Notes: generated by a model from the letters alone, not told the origin. Numbered from the stretch's first letter, positions 19,597 through 28,893 are shown. The stretch is 64,000 bases of DNA from Bacteroidales bacterium SW299 (GCA_019550975.1 SDWH01000007.1:62001-126000), one strand, 5' to 3'. Numbers and translations are program-made.

Positions 19597-20146
19597 TGAA
19601 TTTTCAGTCAGTCGGTCAACTGTTTATAGGGGTTTCTTTGGAGGATGGGCAAGATTTTCTGGTGTTGGAGGATGCTTTCATTTTTCAAGATTATGCCTTT
19701 CTGTCGTTTCTTGGTTTGTCAGTCCCACTTCATGAGAATTGGTCAGATCGAAAGAGAGATGGAGTAAGAACTTGTTTAAGTTTGCCAATAAAATACTATT
19801 CGATCAGGTTCTTTTGCGTTTGTTTCCTGTCTGTTGTTCCGATTCTATTCGTCAGATAGCCTGCTATCTTCCTCATCACACAAACGGAAATGCCTCAAAA
19901 ACTCATCCCAAATCAGCACACGATAAATTCAAAACAGTTTCTGAAACGAACAGACTCCAAGTGGGGATAATTGCTTATGGAAGATTTGCTGGCGGTCGCA
20001 GCGGACACCATCTTGATGAAAAGGCAGGTTCAGCCCTCAATGACCTATGGCAAGTTGAAGAAGGTTGCTTGGATTAAAAGTTTTGGACGTTACTCCTTCA
20101 GCAACTTCATCTCCCATTCTGTTGCATGCTGCTTCTTTGAAAAGAA
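19597..20146. other. Gene-poor interval with no recognised coding content
   Basis: About 550 bp hold only short overlapping open frames (for example 19596-19859 and 19739-20077 on the plus strand). None has a ribosome-binding context, a recognisable motif or a consistent composition. The stretch may be decayed coding DNA. I see no repeat or RNA gene in it. Confidence 0.5.
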
Positions 20147-20181
20147 AGCCCGTCCTTGATCTGCTCTATCAGGGACGGGCT
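20147..20181 (-). terminator. Rho-independent-like terminator of the lipoprotein operon
   Basis: Arms 20147-20160 and 20168-20181 pair at 13 of 14 positions around a 7-nt loop, with a GC-rich stem (GGGACGGGCT). On the minus strand a T-rich tract (TTTCTTTTC) follows. It lies 43 bp past the stop of the last gene of the 20-25 kb operon. Confidence 0.75.
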
Positions 20182-20224
20182 GCTTGCAAACTTTGAATGA
20201 TTTTCAGAATAAGAACATCTGGTG

Positions 20225-20953
20225 TTAATCTGTTTCATTCAAGCCATATTTTTCTAACTCGGTCTGCTCCCATTGTTCTTGTTGCTTCTTTATTTTGCTC
20301 CGTTGGCTATAATATGTGTCCTCTGTAACGAATATCAGGCGTTCGCATGCGTTCAGATATGAGGTCGGGACATCGGGAGCATTGATTGTGGTTTTCACAG
20401 AAATGACATCTCCTTGTTTTTTGCCGGCACAGTATATGGACTGTTTGTCATAGCCGATATTGCCTTTGTCGCCTGCCATGAGAAAATAGATATAAAAGGA
20501 GGACTTTTTTGCGTCTTTTTTCAGTTTGATGTCGAATGTCACTTCGAGTTTTACCCCTTCGCTTCCGAGATTACGGATCCTAGGCAGGAGCACTTCTTTT
20601 ATGGTAATGTCCGATATGACTGTATACTGTAAGCTGTCAGTCTGTTCATAAGGAATAGTCTTTCCAGCCATTTCATCGGCATAAGGACGTGCTTTTTTTT
20701 CCGTTTCTTTGAGTGCATCTTCCATTTTCTGGAAAGCCTCTTTTAATTTTTCGAGATTGTTGTCTGCCTTTTCTTTGTTTTTGTCTTCTTTTATCGCTTT
20801 GTTTATGTCGCTGAGATCCTGAAGCATGTCTGTTGTCGTTTTCTCATACATGGACGGAATTTTACCGAACATGCTGTCTGCGGAGCCGTTTCCTCCACAG
20901 GAAATTATGGCGAATGCAACTGTACAGATGAATATAAGATGTTTACATTTCAT
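20225..20953 (-). CDS. Lipoprotein with helical N-terminal half, function unknown
   Basis: 242-residue predicted lipoprotein with a signal peptide and lipobox ending IISC near residue 19. Residues 35-100 are strongly charged and helical (repeated EDK, EKADNNLEKLKEAFQKMEDALKE), suggesting a coiled coil. The second half looks like a beta-rich domain (KLEVTFDIKLKKDAKKSSFYIY). No domain is recognised. It is the last gene of a four-gene minus-strand operon of surface proteins, 20 bp after the duplicated-domain protein. Confidence 0.75.
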   Translation of the reverse strand: MKCKHLIFICTVAFAIISCGGNGSADSMFGKIPSMYEKTTTDMLQDLSDINKAIKEDKNKEKADNNLEKLKEAFQKMEDALKETEKKARPYADEMAGKTIPYEQTDSLQYTVISDITIKEVLLPRIRNLGSEGVKLEVTFDIKLKKDAKKSSFYIYFLMAGDKGNIGYDKQSIYCAGKKQGDVISVKTTINAPDVPTSYLNACERLIFVTEDTYYSQRSKIKKQQEQWEQTELEKYGLNETD

Positions 20954-20973
20954 ATGATTGAAGTTTTTCAGAG

Positions 20974-21948
20974 TTATTTTCCTTCCCAGTTGACAGGTAT
21001 ATTTTTTATTTCAAATCCTTTAAACTGATATGTGTCAAATTTGATCAGTTTGATGATTTTGGCGTTTTTGCTGACTCCTTTCAGTAGGATTTCACATTTT
21101 ACGGGTATTTCTCCGGGCACAGGGACACCTGTCGGGCCTACGGCTTTTCCACCGACCGTGAATTCATCGCCTCCGAATTCGTACATGTTCCCTTGATCGT
21201 CCCATGCACGGCCTCCACCCCAGTTCAGATAGGTTTCCTCCGATTGGGTGTTGGTCATCAGGAAATTGATTAATACATTGTTGCTTCCTTCTATGAGATT
21301 ATCTTTGTATTCCAGTTTCAGTTGTCGGTTAGGAGAAAGCACACTGGTAGCATCGCTGGCATCACTTCCGGATGAAATGTTTTGTCCTGTTTCTTGCCCG
21401 CGTGTGATGGGAATGTTTCTGACTTCGAATCCTTTATACTGATAGGTGTTGATTTCTACCTTTTTGATGGATGTAGCTTCTGCATTGACATCTTTCAGAC
21501 GTATCAATGCCTTTAATGGGATATCTGACGGAATTCCTACACCGGATGGAGATACTTGTTCCCCTCCTATGGTAAAAAAGTTATAGTCGAATTCATAGGT
21601 GTTTCCCAGGTTGTCATACCCTTTTCCTCCTCCCCAGTTCAGACCGATTTCCTTGTCTGTAGTGTTGGTTATTTTCAGTACGACTACTACGTCGTGTCCT
21701 TCGTCATAGCATTCCACGAATTCCAGTTGCAGATCGTGAGACGGTGACAAAGTTTTGGTTTTCCCATTTGATGCGGTGGATAGCACCTTTCCATCTAAGG
21801 TATTGTTGACATCTTCCAGCTTCTGGTTGGTTTCTTCCAATGCTTTGTTCACTTTTTTTAGGAAGTTTCCAAATTTGCTTTGGGCTTGTGCGTTTGTGCT
21901 TGCCATAAGCAGGCAAGCACAAAACATAAAGAATATGTTTCTTTTCAT
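20974..21948 (-). CDS. Secreted protein with two tandem copies of a beta-rich domain
   Basis: 324-residue exported protein with a signal peptide ending NAQAQ, then a short helical segment (KKVNKALEETNQKLEDVNN). It then has two clearly duplicated domains, at about residues 67-180 and 205-321. Each starts LSPxxxLxLE, contains an (I/L)xLNWGGGxxxDxxGNxYEF motif and ends TYQ(Y/F)KGFE(V/I)(R/K)NIP. The pattern suggests a beta-sandwich of about 115 residues, possibly a binding module. I do not recognise the family. It lies 14 bp after the VWA lipoprotein gene and 20 bp before the helical lipoprotein gene. Confidence 0.78.
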   Translation of the reverse strand: MKRNIFFMFCACLLMASTNAQAQSKFGNFLKKVNKALEETNQKLEDVNNTLDGKVLSTASNGKTKTLSPSHDLQLEFVECYDEGHDVVVVLKITNTTDKEIGLNWGGGKGYDNLGNTYEFDYNFFTIGGEQVSPSGVGIPSDIPLKALIRLKDVNAEATSIKKVEINTYQYKGFEVRNIPITRGQETGQNISSGSDASDATSVLSPNRQLKLEYKDNLIEGSNNVLINFLMTNTQSEETYLNWGGGRAWDDQGNMYEFGGDEFTVGGKAVGPTGVPVPGEIPVKCEILLKGVSKNAKIIKLIKFDTYQFKGFEIKNIPVNWEGK

Positions 21949-21962
21949 TTTTTATGTTTTTC

Positions 21963-23678
21963 TTAGTGAGTAAATTCCACGTCGGTGTAAATCATTTCAG
22001 CCTGGTAGTCGCCGTTTTCAGACTTGATGACAATCCGAACCGTGTGTTTTCCTGTCAGCATATCGGTCGTGACGTTCATGCGTATGATATATGAGTTGGT
22101 GATCGCCCCGGTCACTTTCAGATCATCAAGCGAAACGTCTTTAAACGTTTGGGGAACATCCATCCATGTGCCTCCGGTATATTTGGCGAAGTTGCGGGGG
22201 TTCTCTTTTGTCAGTGTGCTCCATGAGTATGTTTCGTCTTTATAGCTGCTCGTATTGCTGAAAACGACGTGTATGGTACCGCGGGTGCTTCCCCAGTCAT
22301 AGTGTTCATAGCCTTTGTGTACAGATTCTACAGACCACTCCGGGCGTTTGTTTGGATAGTTCGGTTCGTCCGTGAAGTGGATATAGATCCGGTTGGCTCC
22401 CGGGCGGAACGTGAAGTTTTCGTCTGCGAAATGCAGCATAATTCCTCCGCATTCGTCATAGCTGCTGCCTCCGGTGCCATAGTTCGGTACCAGATCTTCC
22501 AGCCATTTCTCGGTGAATCCTTGTGTCCGTGATGTCCCGGATACCCCGCGGTCATTCAGATAGGAATGCAGGTTTTCAACAGTGGTGATGTCTATCGCGC
22601 CGTTTACGAACAGTGTGGAACTTCCAACGCATCCGAACTGTACATCCATCGTTTGGGACAGCGTTTCAGACCATTCCGTGATTTCTTCTGCTATGGCATT
22701 AGCTTCCTCACTCATGCTTGATGAATTGTCCACCAGAAATACGATGTCAGCTTTTGCCCGTGAGCTTGTATTTGTGCTGCGGCGTGAAGGCTGTGCCATG
22801 TCTTCTCCGTTGATTACGGTGATGGCTTTCGGTTCTCCGTCCACTTCCAGCCAAATGTTTTGTCCGGCTTCTCCGGTCCCGTAGAGTTTCATCCATTCGT
22901 CCGTTTCCGGTATCTGGATTCCTGTAAGGCTCATGCACAGTACATCGTTCTCAGAACCTTCCTCAAAGTAGAAGGCAGGTTGCGGTATGTTCAGGTTGCC
23001 TTCTTCGGTGAGGGATGGGGTTTCTCCCGCATCCTTGTCTGAGATTCCTATGACAGCATGAGCGTCATAAGGGATTTCTATTTTTTCTCCGTTTGAGGCC
23101 AGTGTCAGTATGATATGCTCGTCTTCTGTCTTTGCCGAGGTTAGGAATGGAGCTTTTTGGTTTTTGTTGTCTTCCGTCAGACTGATCGGATTGCCCGATG
23201 CGTCCAGCACTTTGGTGTAGGTGTTGCCGTTGTCATAGCTTACCGTCCAGACGTTGCTTTCATCGATTCTTATTTGGGGATAACCGGTTGCGCCTGACAC
23301 GGCTGCTTTATTACCCGATGCGTCGAGCAGCCATGTGGATTCTCCGCAGATCGTTTGTGTCCAGTAGTATTTGTTGTCGGAATCTTTGTCGACTCCAACC
23401 AGCAGTGCGCTTTCTTTGTTGTCAAGCCTAACCGAAGTGGCGTCCAAAAAATCTATCGTATATGCATTGTCTGTTGCGGCTGCCATGTTTGTGGCATAGA
23501 CTCCGTCCTCCATTTTTGTAATTATCGTCTGCAGAGAGGGGATGGCATGGTTCAAATTGTCGATGCTTTCTTTCATATCCAGAGCCACCGCCTGAAGATT
23601 GGCTTCTTCATCGCCGTTACTGCAGGAAACGGCAGATACTGCGAGTGATAGTATCACCCAAATGTTTTTAGCTTTCAT
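21963..23678 (-). CDS. Surface lipoprotein with DUF4988-like region and von Willebrand A domain
   Basis: 571-residue lipoprotein (lipobox ending VSC, Cys19). Residues 25-60 are helical. Residues about 75-210 hold two copies of a (L/V)LDASGN unit, typical of the DUF4988 region at the N-terminus of Bacteroides surface proteins. A VWA domain begins near residue 310 with an intact MIDAS start, DNSSSMS (D317, S319, S321). It should bind a divalent ion and a protein or glycan ligand, as in adhesins. The end (about 500-570) looks like an added beta domain. It sits between the BspA-like and duplicated-domain genes in one operon. Confidence 0.85.
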   Translation of the reverse strand: MKAKNIWVILSLAVSAVSCSNGDEEANLQAVALDMKESIDNLNHAIPSLQTIITKMEDGVYATNMAAATDNAYTIDFLDATSVRLDNKESALLVGVDKDSDNKYYWTQTICGESTWLLDASGNKAAVSGATGYPQIRIDESNVWTVSYDNGNTYTKVLDASGNPISLTEDNKNQKAPFLTSAKTEDEHIILTLASNGEKIEIPYDAHAVIGISDKDAGETPSLTEEGNLNIPQPAFYFEEGSENDVLCMSLTGIQIPETDEWMKLYGTGEAGQNIWLEVDGEPKAITVINGEDMAQPSRRSTNTSSRAKADIVFLVDNSSSMSEEANAIAEEITEWSETLSQTMDVQFGCVGSSTLFVNGAIDITTVENLHSYLNDRGVSGTSRTQGFTEKWLEDLVPNYGTGGSSYDECGGIMLHFADENFTFRPGANRIYIHFTDEPNYPNKRPEWSVESVHKGYEHYDWGSTRGTIHVVFSNTSSYKDETYSWSTLTKENPRNFAKYTGGTWMDVPQTFKDVSLDDLKVTGAITNSYIIRMNVTTDMLTGKHTVRIVIKSENGDYQAEMIYTDVEFTH

Positions 23679-23706
23679 AAAAGATTTATTTATGTAAATT
23701 CGTTAT

Positions 23707-25332
23707 TTAAGGAATACATGTAATGCTTTTCCATTGATGGTTTTTCCATTGATATGTAAATCCATGCGGGCCGTCTATCGACTGTATCTGATATTTGTTG
23801 CTGATGTTGAGCGTAAGGTCTATGTTTTTTGTTTGCGAGTTGACCGGTCCGAATGTGCTGCTATCTACCGTGATGGAGCCAGGATATGTCAGTTTGAGGG
23901 TTGTGAGCGCAGGACAGTTTGTGAATACATCCTGGCTGAAGAAGTTTGCTTTGGGCAATGCAATTTCAGTAAGAGCGTTGCAATATGAGAATACGGCTAT
24001 CCCGAAATTTGTGGCTTCGGGAAGATTGACTTCTTTCAGGGTTTTGCAGCCATTGAATGCTTCATCTCCTATGGTGACGGCTTTGGGCAATGAAATATTT
24101 TCAAGTGAGGTGCATCCGTAGAACATTGCGGCTCCGGTACGCTTTGTCTGGTCGCCTTTTGTAGCTTCTCCCAGTGTTACCAGTTCAGGCATGTTCACGC
24201 TGATGAGCGATGTGCAATGATAGAAACTCATGGCACCTATGATAGTGGTTTGAGGGAAATTTGCTTCTTTCAGAGCTGTTTCGAAGAATACGCATTTTTC
24301 TATATTCTTTACTTGAGTCATATCAACGGATTCCAGTGCTGTACAATATTGGAATGCGTAGTTTGTGAGTGTTTCTATTCCTGGTGCAGTTGCTTTTTTC
24401 AGGGCTGTACATTTGTAGAAAGCATACTCACCGACTGTCTTCACTTCTTCGGGGAGGATGATTTCTTGTATCAGTTCGTGCTTGTAGAATGCTTTTTCAG
24501 GCATCCCGGGTTGTCCGCCCACCGATGGCCATCCGCTTACTCCGCTCAAATCAAGCATTTCAATGGCTATGCCGTCAAAAGGATTTGCGTTGGCAAAATC
24601 TAGTGCAGCATAGTTCCCGATGATGACAAAGTGTGTCACGCCGGCAGCAGAAGCTTCTGATACAGATTGGATTACCTGTTCGGAGGTAGCGTCAGTCAGG
24701 TCGATTGTAGCTTTGTTTCCTTCAATTTCTGCGATGGAAATGCTTACCGTTACTTCACAGGAAGCAGTTTTCTCTCCGGCAGTAGCTGTAATCGTGGCTT
24801 TTCCTTCGGCTACGGCGGTTACCAGTCCTTCTGATGTTACCGTAGCTACCATTTCGTCTGACGAAGCCCATATAACTTGTGGGTCGGTGGCATTTTCCGG
24901 CGTGATTTTTGCAGTCAGTTGGACTGTTTCTCCTTTTTCTGTCATTGTAAGTGCAGAAGGAGATATTTCAATGCTTTCCACCTCAATGGTTTCAGTGGCG
25001 ATGGTTACCTGACAGGTTGCGCTTTTTCCTCCAGCCGAGGCAGTTATTACCGCATTTCCTTCCGATACGCCTGTCACCGTTCCATTTTGTGATACGGCAG
25101 CTACCTTGTCATCGGATGAACTCCAGGTAACACTTACGTGGGAAGCCTCTTCCGGGAGTATGGTTGCTTCCAGATCTTCTGTTTCCCCCACATTTAGAAC
25201 GAGGCTTGCAGGAGATACTGTTATTTGTGTCACGGCAACAACATTTTCTTCGTCTTCGGAAGAACAGGCGATGAACGTCATTGAAAGGATGACCGTCATC
25301 AGTTTGAACAGATTGTGGAATTTACTATTCAT
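23707..25332 (-). CDS. BspA-like lipoprotein: two BIG2 Ig-like domains plus leucine-rich repeats
   Basis: 541-residue lipoprotein (start at 25332; lipobox ending FIAC, Cys23). Two BIG2 bacterial Ig-like domains follow at about residues 35-115 and 120-200, each with the VTWSSSDxxVAxV / GxAxITAxAGxK(S/T)A pattern. The C-terminal half is a TpLRR/BspA-type leucine-rich repeat array of about 10 units with recurring xxAFYxCTxLxxVxLP. Such proteins act as adhesins or binding proteins at the Bacteroidota surface. The frame remains open to 25635, but that part is not protein-like and covers the divergent promoter region. It is the first gene of the minus-strand surface operon. Confidence 0.88.
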   Translation of the reverse strand: MNSKFHNLFKLMTVILSMTFIACSSEDEENVVAVTQITVSPASLVLNVGETEDLEATILPEEASHVSVTWSSSDDKVAAVSQNGTVTGVSEGNAVITASAGGKSATCQVTIATETIEVESIEISPSALTMTEKGETVQLTAKITPENATDPQVIWASSDEMVATVTSEGLVTAVAEGKATITATAGEKTASCEVTVSISIAEIEGNKATIDLTDATSEQVIQSVSEASAAGVTHFVIIGNYAALDFANANPFDGIAIEMLDLSGVSGWPSVGGQPGMPEKAFYKHELIQEIILPEEVKTVGEYAFYKCTALKKATAPGIETLTNYAFQYCTALESVDMTQVKNIEKCVFFETALKEANFPQTTIIGAMSFYHCTSLISVNMPELVTLGEATKGDQTKRTGAAMFYGCTSLENISLPKAVTIGDEAFNGCKTLKEVNLPEATNFGIAVFSYCNALTEIALPKANFFSQDVFTNCPALTTLKLTYPGSITVDSSTFGPVNSQTKNIDLTLNISNKYQIQSIDGPHGFTYQWKNHQWKSITCIP

Positions 25333-25634
25333 AAGACATATTATTTTAAGTTTCTGCAAATAAATAAAATTTAAACGTGGCGAAATATCACCCAAAAGGA
25401 TGATTTTGGCTGCATTATTGGGAAAACAGTATAGAAATTGTTCATTGGCACGTCGGAATGAATGATAATTTTTTGTGTGGAAAAATAAATAGTGTTTACT
25501 TTGCCTGTACGATAGTATTGGATGGGGAATTAAGGTTCCGGCGAAGGAGATAGACTGTTTCATGCGTAGCGTGAAGAGGCTGATGTTTTCCCGGATCCGG
25601 ACCGGATCGGAGATATGAAAATAGAAATGATTCA
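25333..25634. other. Divergent regulatory region between surface operon and two-component genes
   Basis: About 300 bp separate the BspA-like lipoprotein gene from the sensor kinase gene. I see near-consensus promoter boxes on both strands (TTTATTTG on the minus strand near 25360, TTACTTTG on the plus strand near 25500), each one base off TAnnTTTG. No repeat or RNA gene is evident. Confidence 0.4.
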
Positions 25635-27539
25635 ATGATTACACATATGCAGACTTTGATATTTAGGCGCGTTGTTTTTCTGTTCTGCTGCTTTGTTTCG
25701 GCTGGTGCACTGGAGGCGGAAGAATGTCCGGTTGATACATTGCTGGTGCGTTTTTATGAAAAGGCCGCTACGTTGATGGGGGAAGGTGAATACGATTCGG
25801 CCCAATATTATTTTGACAGGGTCTTCTCGATTCCAGAAGTGGAGAGATCCTCCGTTTATCCTGTTTTGCTGAATGAGCAGGCTACTCTTTTCATCTATGT
25901 GGGGGAGGAGGAAAAGAGCTTTGAGATGAAAAAGCGGGTATTGCCCTATCTTCCCCGTGTGGACGATTTGGAGAAACACATCAGCGTTTACAATGATTTG
26001 GGTATTCTCTACCGCAGGAAACACATGCAAGACTCGGCTGTTTATTATTATAATAAGGCGCTTGATGTTGCCTTACGTTATGATGACGAGAGTTGGCTGG
26101 CCCATCTGAACATGAATCTTAGTGTCTTTTATTTTAACCTCAAACGGTATGATGATGCGGAAATCTGTATTGACCGTGCGCTGGCGCATGCATTGAAGAC
26201 TGACGACAAATACGTGACGTTTTGTGTCTGGCAGGTAAGAGCAAGCATTAAGATGGAAGCGGGTAAGACAGATGAGGCCGGACACTCTATTCGGGAGGCA
26301 TGGAGGCTGGCTTCCGAGGGGGAGGGGAACCCGGAATGGCAGATAAGATGCACCCCCGGGCTTTTTCGTTTTTTCGGCCAGAAGAAACAGAATGATTCGA
26401 TAGATTATTATCTCCGTCTTGGAAACAGCCTGCTGGAAAAGCTGCCTGAAACTTCTATTCCGGTAATCGGCTTTATCCAGGCTAGGGCGAAGGTGTATCT
26501 GGAACAAGGCCGGTATACCGAAGCATTGAATGATTTCCTATGGCTCAGAGGAAGGTCGACGGGTACGGATTTCCACACATTGTTTGATGCCATGGCGCAT
26601 TGCTATCATGGGTTGGGGATGCATCAAAAGGCATTCGTTTATATGGACAGTGCACGTATGTGGACCGATTCGCTAGTGGTGAAGAACCTGGCGGAGCAGA
26701 TGGCTCAGTTTGAGTCCAGATATCATGCGCAGGAGCAGGAGTTGAAAATCAGCCGCCTCCAGGAGCAGGTGCTGGAGAAAGAAACGGAGGTCTTGAAGGT
26801 TGCCGTGTCGCTGACGGTGGTGCTGGCTTTGGTTATTGTGGTCTTGCTGGCGGTGCGCCAAAAGCAGAAGACAGCTGAGCGGAGAGTGGAACGGCTGAAG
26901 CAGGAAAAAGAACTGGAATCCGCGCGGCGTTATATTGAAGGTCTGGAGGTGGAATGCAGGCGCTTTGCATGTGAACTGCATGATGGCATAGCCAACGAGC
27001 TGTTGGGGCTGCAGTTGAAGATTGAAGGAGCTTCTTCCGGCGTATCTCCGCTGGAACTGTCTGGAGAAATCGGAAAGTTGCGCGAAGAAGTAAGGACGAT
27101 TTCGCATGAGTTGATGCCTCCGGAGTTTGAACTGACTGGACTTGATGAGATTCTTTCCCGATATGTTGAGGCGGTGAGCCGTAATGTGGGATGTAAAGTA
27201 GTCTATCATTCTGAAATGGAATATGGAGGGGACGAGATTCCTTCTCGGACGGCATATGAATTGTACCGTATCGTGCAGGAACTTACCATGAATTCCGTGA
27301 AGCATTCCAATGCGACAACGATTGAGATTTCCCTGCATTCCGAGGCTTCCGGCCGTTGTCGGCTGCAAGTAGCTGACGACGGGCAAGGCATGACCGGGAA
27401 TTCTGAGGAAGATCACCAAGGTATCGGATTGCGTACGGTCAGTGAGAGGGTGAAAGCCATCCAGGGGCATTTGGATTTTGAAACATCAGTAGGGGGAAGT
27501 GTTTTTATCCTTACATTTAATTTGTGCGGAGATGAGTGA
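25635..27539 (+). CDS. TPR-containing sensor histidine kinase (NarL/LuxR-partner type)
   Basis: 634-residue membrane kinase. A signal peptide or N-terminal helix (residues 8-25) precedes a periplasmic array of TPR helices (about 35-350), a coiled coil, one transmembrane helix near 390-410 (VAVSLTVVLALVIVVLLAV) and a second coiled coil. The HisKA_3 dimerisation helix carries the phospho-acceptor H449 in CELHDGIANELLG. The HATPase domain has the N-box QELTMNSVKHS, DDGQGM and GIGLRTVSERV. It phosphorylates a LuxR-type response regulator, encoded next with an 8-bp overlap. It diverges from the surface operon at 20-25 kb, a likely target. Confidence 0.92.
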   Translation: MITHMQTLIFRRVVFLFCCFVSAGALEAEECPVDTLLVRFYEKAATLMGEGEYDSAQYYFDRVFSIPEVERSSVYPVLLNEQATLFIYVGEEEKSFEMKKRVLPYLPRVDDLEKHISVYNDLGILYRRKHMQDSAVYYYNKALDVALRYDDESWLAHLNMNLSVFYFNLKRYDDAEICIDRALAHALKTDDKYVTFCVWQVRASIKMEAGKTDEAGHSIREAWRLASEGEGNPEWQIRCTPGLFRFFGQKKQNDSIDYYLRLGNSLLEKLPETSIPVIGFIQARAKVYLEQGRYTEALNDFLWLRGRSTGTDFHTLFDAMAHCYHGLGMHQKAFVYMDSARMWTDSLVVKNLAEQMAQFESRYHAQEQELKISRLQEQVLEKETEVLKVAVSLTVVLALVIVVLLAVRQKQKTAERRVERLKQEKELESARRYIEGLEVECRRFACELHDGIANELLGLQLKIEGASSGVSPLELSGEIGKLREEVRTISHELMPPEFELTGLDEILSRYVEAVSRNVGCKVVYHSEMEYGGDEIPSRTAYELYRIVQELTMNSVKHSNATTIEISLHSEASGRCRLQVADDGQGMTGNSEEDHQGIGLRTVSERVKAIQGHLDFETSVGGSVFILTFNLCGDE

Positions 27540-28167
27540 GCAAGGATGGCAAGTGCTGGTGGTGGATGATCATCCTATCGTATGTGAGGGGGTGAAGAGG
27601 ATTGTCCTGCAGCGGAAGAATGTTTCTTGTACGGGGGTTTCCGACGCAGAAACTCTTGAGAAATTGCTTGACAAGGTGTTCGACATGTATATCATCGACC
27701 TTGAATTCCCGGGGATAGACAGTCGGAAGCTCGTTTCTTGTCTGCGGAAATGCGCTCCCCGGTGCCGCATCCTGATTTATTCTATGCATGACGAGCCTTG
27801 GGTGGCATCCAGATTGTCGGATTTGTGTATAGATGGAGCTGTTTCCAAGAATTCCGATGTAAGCGAATTGTGCAGGGCGGTTGACATTCTGCTGGAGGGG
27901 GGTACTTATTTTGATCGGGTTTTTTTGCCGGCCAGGCAAAAGAAGAATTGTCTTGCAGATGAAACGCACGTTGTAGTGCCTGAGCTGTCTTCTCGTGAAA
28001 AGGAGGTTCTGGTCTGCCTGTCACAGGGAATGAGCACATCTGAAACGGCGGAACGGCTTTTTATAAGTCCGAATACAGTGAAGACGCATCGGAAACATCT
28101 CATGGAAAAACTGGAGGCGAAGAATGTAGCGGAACTGATAGCCAAATGGAAGAGATGGCCGCTGTAG
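27532..28167 (+). CDS. LuxR/NarL-family response regulator
   Basis: 211-residue DNA-binding regulator. The start is the ATG at 27532 overlapping the kinase stop (ATGAGTGA), which gives translational coupling. The receiver domain has VVDDHPIV, phospho-acceptor D56 in YIIDLEFPG, and the conserved Ser/Lys region SMHDEP and AVSKNS. The C-terminal LuxR helix-turn-helix is LSSREKEVLVCLSQGMS through SPNTVKTHRKHLMEKL. The kinase and regulator form a standard two-component pair. The DNA targets are not shown, but the divergent lipoprotein operon is adjacent. Confidence 0.93.
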   Translation: MSEQGWQVLVVDDHPIVCEGVKRIVLQRKNVSCTGVSDAETLEKLLDKVFDMYIIDLEFPGIDSRKLVSCLRKCAPRCRILIYSMHDEPWVASRLSDLCIDGAVSKNSDVSELCRAVDILLEGGTYFDRVFLPARQKKNCLADETHVVVPELSSREKEVLVCLSQGMSTSETAERLFISPNTVKTHRKHLMEKLEAKNVAELIAKWKRWPL

Positions 28168-28273
28168 TGCGAATGGAAGCGGCGTGCCGGTTCGGCGGAA
28201 TTTTTATAAAAACAGAAGAAAGAATAACAGTGCTATTCTATTTTCCAACATTTCGCAGAAAAAACTGCAAACC

Positions 28274-28342
28274 GCAGTGTGGCTTGTATGTTTGACACTG
28301 TGGTTTTTGTATTCCACATCGTGGTTTGTATAGACCACGATG
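28274..28342. repeat. Cluster of three GTGG-TTGTAT-CCAC palindromes
   Basis: Three tandem imperfect palindromes share a TTGTAT core at 28284, 28307 and 28326 (steps of 23 and 19 bp). The last is perfect over 9 bp each side (CATCGTGGT, 8-nt loop, ACCACGATG); the first pairs CAGTGT with ACACTG. They lie between the convergent regulator and luxS genes, so they could act as bidirectional terminators, as a binding array or as a decayed repeat. Confidence 0.6.
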
Positions 28343-28408
28343 CGGATTAAACTTTTTTCGCCGGAATCCAACCGTTCAAAACGGCATTTTTCCGGATTTG
28401 AATGCTTG

Positions 28409-28888
28409 TCATTGCGGGTAGTTGAGATTGTCTTCCGTAAGCTTTTCCAGCACTTCGTGCAGAAACTTGTCCGCTTCCCACTTAGCCATGGGCAGATTCA
28501 TCATCAGATAGTTTCCGCAGTCTTTTGCGCTGGCTCCGGGAATCTCTCCTTCAAAGCCGGCGATAAAGCGGAACGTTTCTTTCATCAGATCCACAATGTC
28601 TTCGGAGCGCAGGTCGCCTTTCATCACCAGGTAATTCCCGGTAAGGCATCCCATCGGGCCCCAATAAATAACCTTGTCAGCCCACACGGGATGGTTGCGC
28701 AGGAATGTTGCGGCCAGATGCTCGATGGTGTGGATGGCTGCCGGACTCAATGCCGGCTCTCTGTTCGGCTCTTTCATGCGGATGTCGAATGTGGTGACGG
28801 TTTCGTTGCCCACTTCGTCTTTGCGCGACACATAGATTCCCCGTAGCAGCCGGATATGGTCGATTGTAAAGCTTGGTATTTTTTTCAT
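28409..28888 (-). CDS. luxS: S-ribosylhomocysteine lyase (LuxS)
   Basis: 159-residue metalloenzyme that cleaves S-ribosylhomocysteine to homocysteine and DPD, the precursor of autoinducer AI-2. The metal site is visible: H53 and H57 in HTIEH, with E56 as the likely base, and C124 in AKDCGNYL. The catalytic Cys is C81 in GPMGCLTG. Length is normal for the family. It lies 5 bp after the MTA/SAH nucleosidase gene, which produces its substrate, so the two enzymes form the activated methyl cycle operon. Confidence 0.97.
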   Translation of the reverse strand: MKKIPSFTIDHIRLLRGIYVSRKDEVGNETVTTFDIRMKEPNREPALSPAAIHTIEHLAATFLRNHPVWADKVIYWGPMGCLTGNYLVMKGDLRSEDIVDLMKETFRFIAGFEGEIPGASAKDCGNYLMMNLPMAKWEADKFLHEVLEKLTEDNLNYPQ

Positions 28889-28893
28889 GACGG

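Noticed and set aside
19739-20077. 112-codon frame as a transposase remnant
   Set aside because: No DDE or HTH motif and no terminal inverted repeats could be found by eye.
28707-28888. SAM or SAH riboswitch upstream of or between mtnN and luxS
   Set aside because: The gap between the genes is 5 bp and the leader upstream of mtnN is about 15-20 nt, too short for a riboswitch.
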